Positions 4,536 to 5,296 of a stretch of DNA of 5,296 nucleotides are shown here, piece by piece. This stretch comes from GCA-020348365 sp964347995. Its GTDB lineage: Archaea > Thermoproteota > Bathyarchaeia > Bathyarchaeales > Bathyarchaeaceae. The DNA lies in assembly GCA_964347995.1 (NCBI GenBank), contig CAYGBA010000082.1:1-5296 (forward strand), read 5' to 3'. The notes beneath the pieces are model-generated. The model did not search any database and was not told the DNA's origin. It was given only the letters and a program-made list of their open reading frames with translations. A program made the position numbers and the translations under genes. The first letter of the stretch is position 1; every line of letters begins with the position of its first letter.

Positions 4536-5005
4536 TACAGGTAGAGCAGGTAAAACACAAGCGCAGAGTAGATGAAGCTGACGATAAGACCAACGGCAAC
4601 CAAGTCTTTTGCCATTTCAGGATCAACATCTTTCACATAGACGTAGGCCGCGAAACCCCCTACTATGCCCATAGCAAGTGGCAACAAGTAGTAGAGCGCA
4701 TTCGGAGTGGGATGAGCTACTGTCTTTCTCGGATACTCACGAAGAATGTCGTTCAGTTTCTGAGCCTTCTTCAAGTCGTGAGAGAGGTTCCGTATGATTT
4801 TCTCTTCGGACAAGCCTCTCTTCTTCATCTCAACAATTTCATCAATCTCAATACTGTGCTGTAGAGCAAGTTTGATGAGAGCCTCTTCTCTTGAGATCCC
4901 GTGCTGAGTCAGAGATGCCAGGTCGTCAACAAAGTCGTTGATTCCTTTTCCCTGTTGAGTGTAAACTTGTAAAAGCTCCGATTGAAGTTCCTCAAGAGAA
5001 GTCAT
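4535..5005 (-). CDS. helical-domain protein with archaeal two-helix membrane module
   Basis: This 156-residue protein has two halves. Residues 1-92 are charged and helical, with an internal repeat: GISREEALIKLAL at 36-48 and GLSEEKIIRNLSH at 64-76, 28 residues apart. It suggests paired helical hairpins that bind a partner. Residues 103-156 are a membrane module of two helices (104-124 and 134-156) joined by VKDVDPEMAKD. The motif YYLLPLAMGIVGG...VKD-DPEMAK-L...G recurs in many uncharacterised archaeal membrane proteins as a C-terminal anchor. The large N-terminal half should be cytoplasmic. ATG 5005 lies 25 bases after the TATA box AATTTAAGG (5039-5031), so the message is nearly leaderless and no ribosome site is needed. 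That promoter is the second copy of the 21-base repeat also found before the 58-residue membrane gene. Confidence 0.85.
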   Translation of the reverse strand: MTSLEELQSELLQVYTQQGKGINDFVDDLASLTQHGISREEALIKLALQHSIEIDEIVEMKKRGLSEEKIIRNLSHDLKKAQKLNDILREYPRKTVAHPTPNALYYLLPLAMGIVGGFAAYVYVKDVDPEMAKDLVAVGLIVSFIYSALVFYLLYL

Positions 5006-5029
5006 AGTATGCTATCAGTAGAACATTTT

Positions 5030-5050
5030 TCCTTAAATTATTAATGCAAC
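5030..5050 (-). repeat. 21-base direct repeat carrying a TATA box, copy 2
   Basis: Identical to 3590-3610. On the minus strand it places AATTTAAGG about 26-30 bases before ATG 5005. Its right end overlaps the first four bases (CAAC) of the duplicated leader at 5047-5077, which points to the plus strand, so the site may serve both directions. Confidence 0.7.
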
Positions 5051-5077
5051 TTCAGATGATACGTTAGACTTCTGAGG
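5047..5077 (+). repeat. duplicated leader sequence, copy 2
   Basis: Matches 4259-4289 at 26 of 31 positions. Downstream is GGAAAGG (5084-5090) and an ATG at 5099, the arrangement expected for a gene start. The frame from 5099 runs only 34 codons (stop at 5201-5203) and passes through a tRNA fragment after about nine codons. A gene once driven by this leader appears to be lost or interrupted. Confidence 0.6.
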
Positions 5078-5124
5078 GATCTCAGGAAAGGATGACGCAT
5101 GAACACGCAAGAAACCAGTTGTGA

Positions 5125-5151
5125 GTGGGTTCGAATCCCACCCCCCGCACC
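5125..5151 (+). pseudogene. 3' fragment of a tRNA gene (Leu-like), no 5' half
   Basis: Stem GTGGG (5125-5129), loop TTCGAAT (5130-5136) and stem CCCAC (5137-5141) form a perfect consensus T-arm. It is followed by CCCCCGC (5142-5148), a suitable 3' strand of an acceptor stem, then A as discriminator and CC. The partner 5' strand would be GCGGGGG, which does not occur in the window, and no anticodon or D arm can be folded upstream. The acceptor and T-stem look like archaeal tRNA-Leu, from memory. Such 3' fragments are left where elements integrate into tRNA genes. Confidence 0.75.
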
Positions 5152-5171
5152 TGCGAGGCGTCCACGAACTC

Positions 5172-5197
5172 GCGTGGCTGTTCTGCGTGGCTGTTTC
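5172..5197 (+). repeat. 13-base tandem repeat
   Basis: GCGTGGCTGTT occurs at 5172-5182 and again at 5185-5195, giving two units of 13 bases that differ at their last two positions. It lies just after the tRNA fragment. Confidence 0.5.
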
Positions 5198-5203
5198 TCA
5201 TGA

Positions 5204-5296
5204 TTCCTTTTCCCATCGCGTTGGATACGACGGTTGGCGGTTCAAGGTTAAGAAGGCTTGTAGCAAGAGCCAAATAGAATTGAGACACAGATGCGC
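5204..5296. other. right-end stretch without a supported gene
   Basis: Together with the elements listed from 5006 onward, this finishes a stretch of about 290 bases without a convincing gene. A plus-strand frame stays open from about 5096 to the window edge (ending GWRFKVKKACSKSQIELRH) and could be the start or remnant of a gene to the right. It has no good start codon with a ribosome site and crosses the tRNA fragment, so I do not call it. Confidence 0.3.

Noticed and set aside
244..5149. The two T-arms as matching attL and attR of one element
   Set aside because: The stems and acceptor strands differ (CCGGG with TCCCTCT against GTGGG with CCCCCGC); only the general T-loop consensus is shared, so they are not a direct-repeat pair.
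5099..5203. A 34-codon plus-strand frame after the duplicated leader
   Set aside because: After about nine codons it consists of tRNA fragment and low-complexity Pro/Arg codons, so it is more likely a gene start cut off by integration than a working peptide.
5082..5288. A 68-codon minus-strand open frame containing VGFEPTH
   Set aside because: The GFEPT motif is the well-known artefact of reading antisense across a tRNA T-arm; the frame covers the tRNA fragment and a tandem repeat and has no promoter support.
1..5296. CRISPR array
   Set aside because: No regularly spaced repeats were found; the only repeats are single pairs about 0.8 to 1.4 kb apart and a short tandem.

Overview
The window looks archaeal, most likely from a TACK-group lineage such as Bathyarchaeia; the lineage is an inference, not a proof. 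The signs are TTTAAG/TTTAAA-type TATA boxes about 25 bases before start codons, a mix of near-leaderless genes and genes with GGAGG-type ribosome binding sites, T-rich terminators without strong hairpins, a double-CxxC zinc-ribbon membrane protein, and an archaeal-style tyrosine recombinase end. No housekeeping gene is present. This is an accessory region of small, poorly known genes beside an integrase.

Layout. Bases 1-280 hold the C-terminal end of a tyrosine integrase, then a tRNA T-arm-like sequence and a T7 tract. Bases 290-970 hold a small two-helix membrane protein (+), which meets tail to tail a minus-strand pair: a 41-residue C2H2 zinc-finger mini-protein whose stop overlaps (ATGA) the start of a 70-residue two-helix membrane protein. 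Around 1011-1020 one TATA-like element, readable on both strands, separates that pair from a 51-residue DUF4177-like protein on the plus strand (1058-1213). A 96-residue basic, probably beta-rich protein follows (1288-1578).

Bases 1684-3327 (-) encode the largest gene: about 547 residues with a MerR-like helix-turn-helix near the N-terminus, an unassigned middle region and an OLD-type TOPRIM nuclease domain, but no ATPase motif. Just upstream on the same strand is a previously uncalled 58-residue membrane protein (3394-3570) that appears to be leaderless. The two may form an operon and are the best candidate for a defence-type system here.

Bases 3652-4194 (+) encode a zinc-ribbon protein with four predicted membrane helices. 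Then come a 63-residue DUF4177-like protein (4307-4498, +) and, converging on it, a protein with a helical N-terminal half and a two-helix membrane module (4535-5005, -). The last 290 bases contain no convincing gene. They hold a second copy of a 21-base promoter element, a duplicated leader sequence, a clear 3' fragment of a tRNA (Leu-like) without its 5' half, and a short tandem repeat.

Two duplicated non-coding elements link the parts. A 21-base direct repeat (3590-3610 and 5030-5050) supplies the TATA box of two minus-strand membrane-protein genes. A 31-base leader (4259-4289 and 5047-5077, 26 of 31 identical) precedes the 63-residue gene and an apparently lost or truncated gene at the right end. 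The tRNA fragments near both ends differ in sequence, so they are not one matched attachment-site pair, but they suggest repeated integration.
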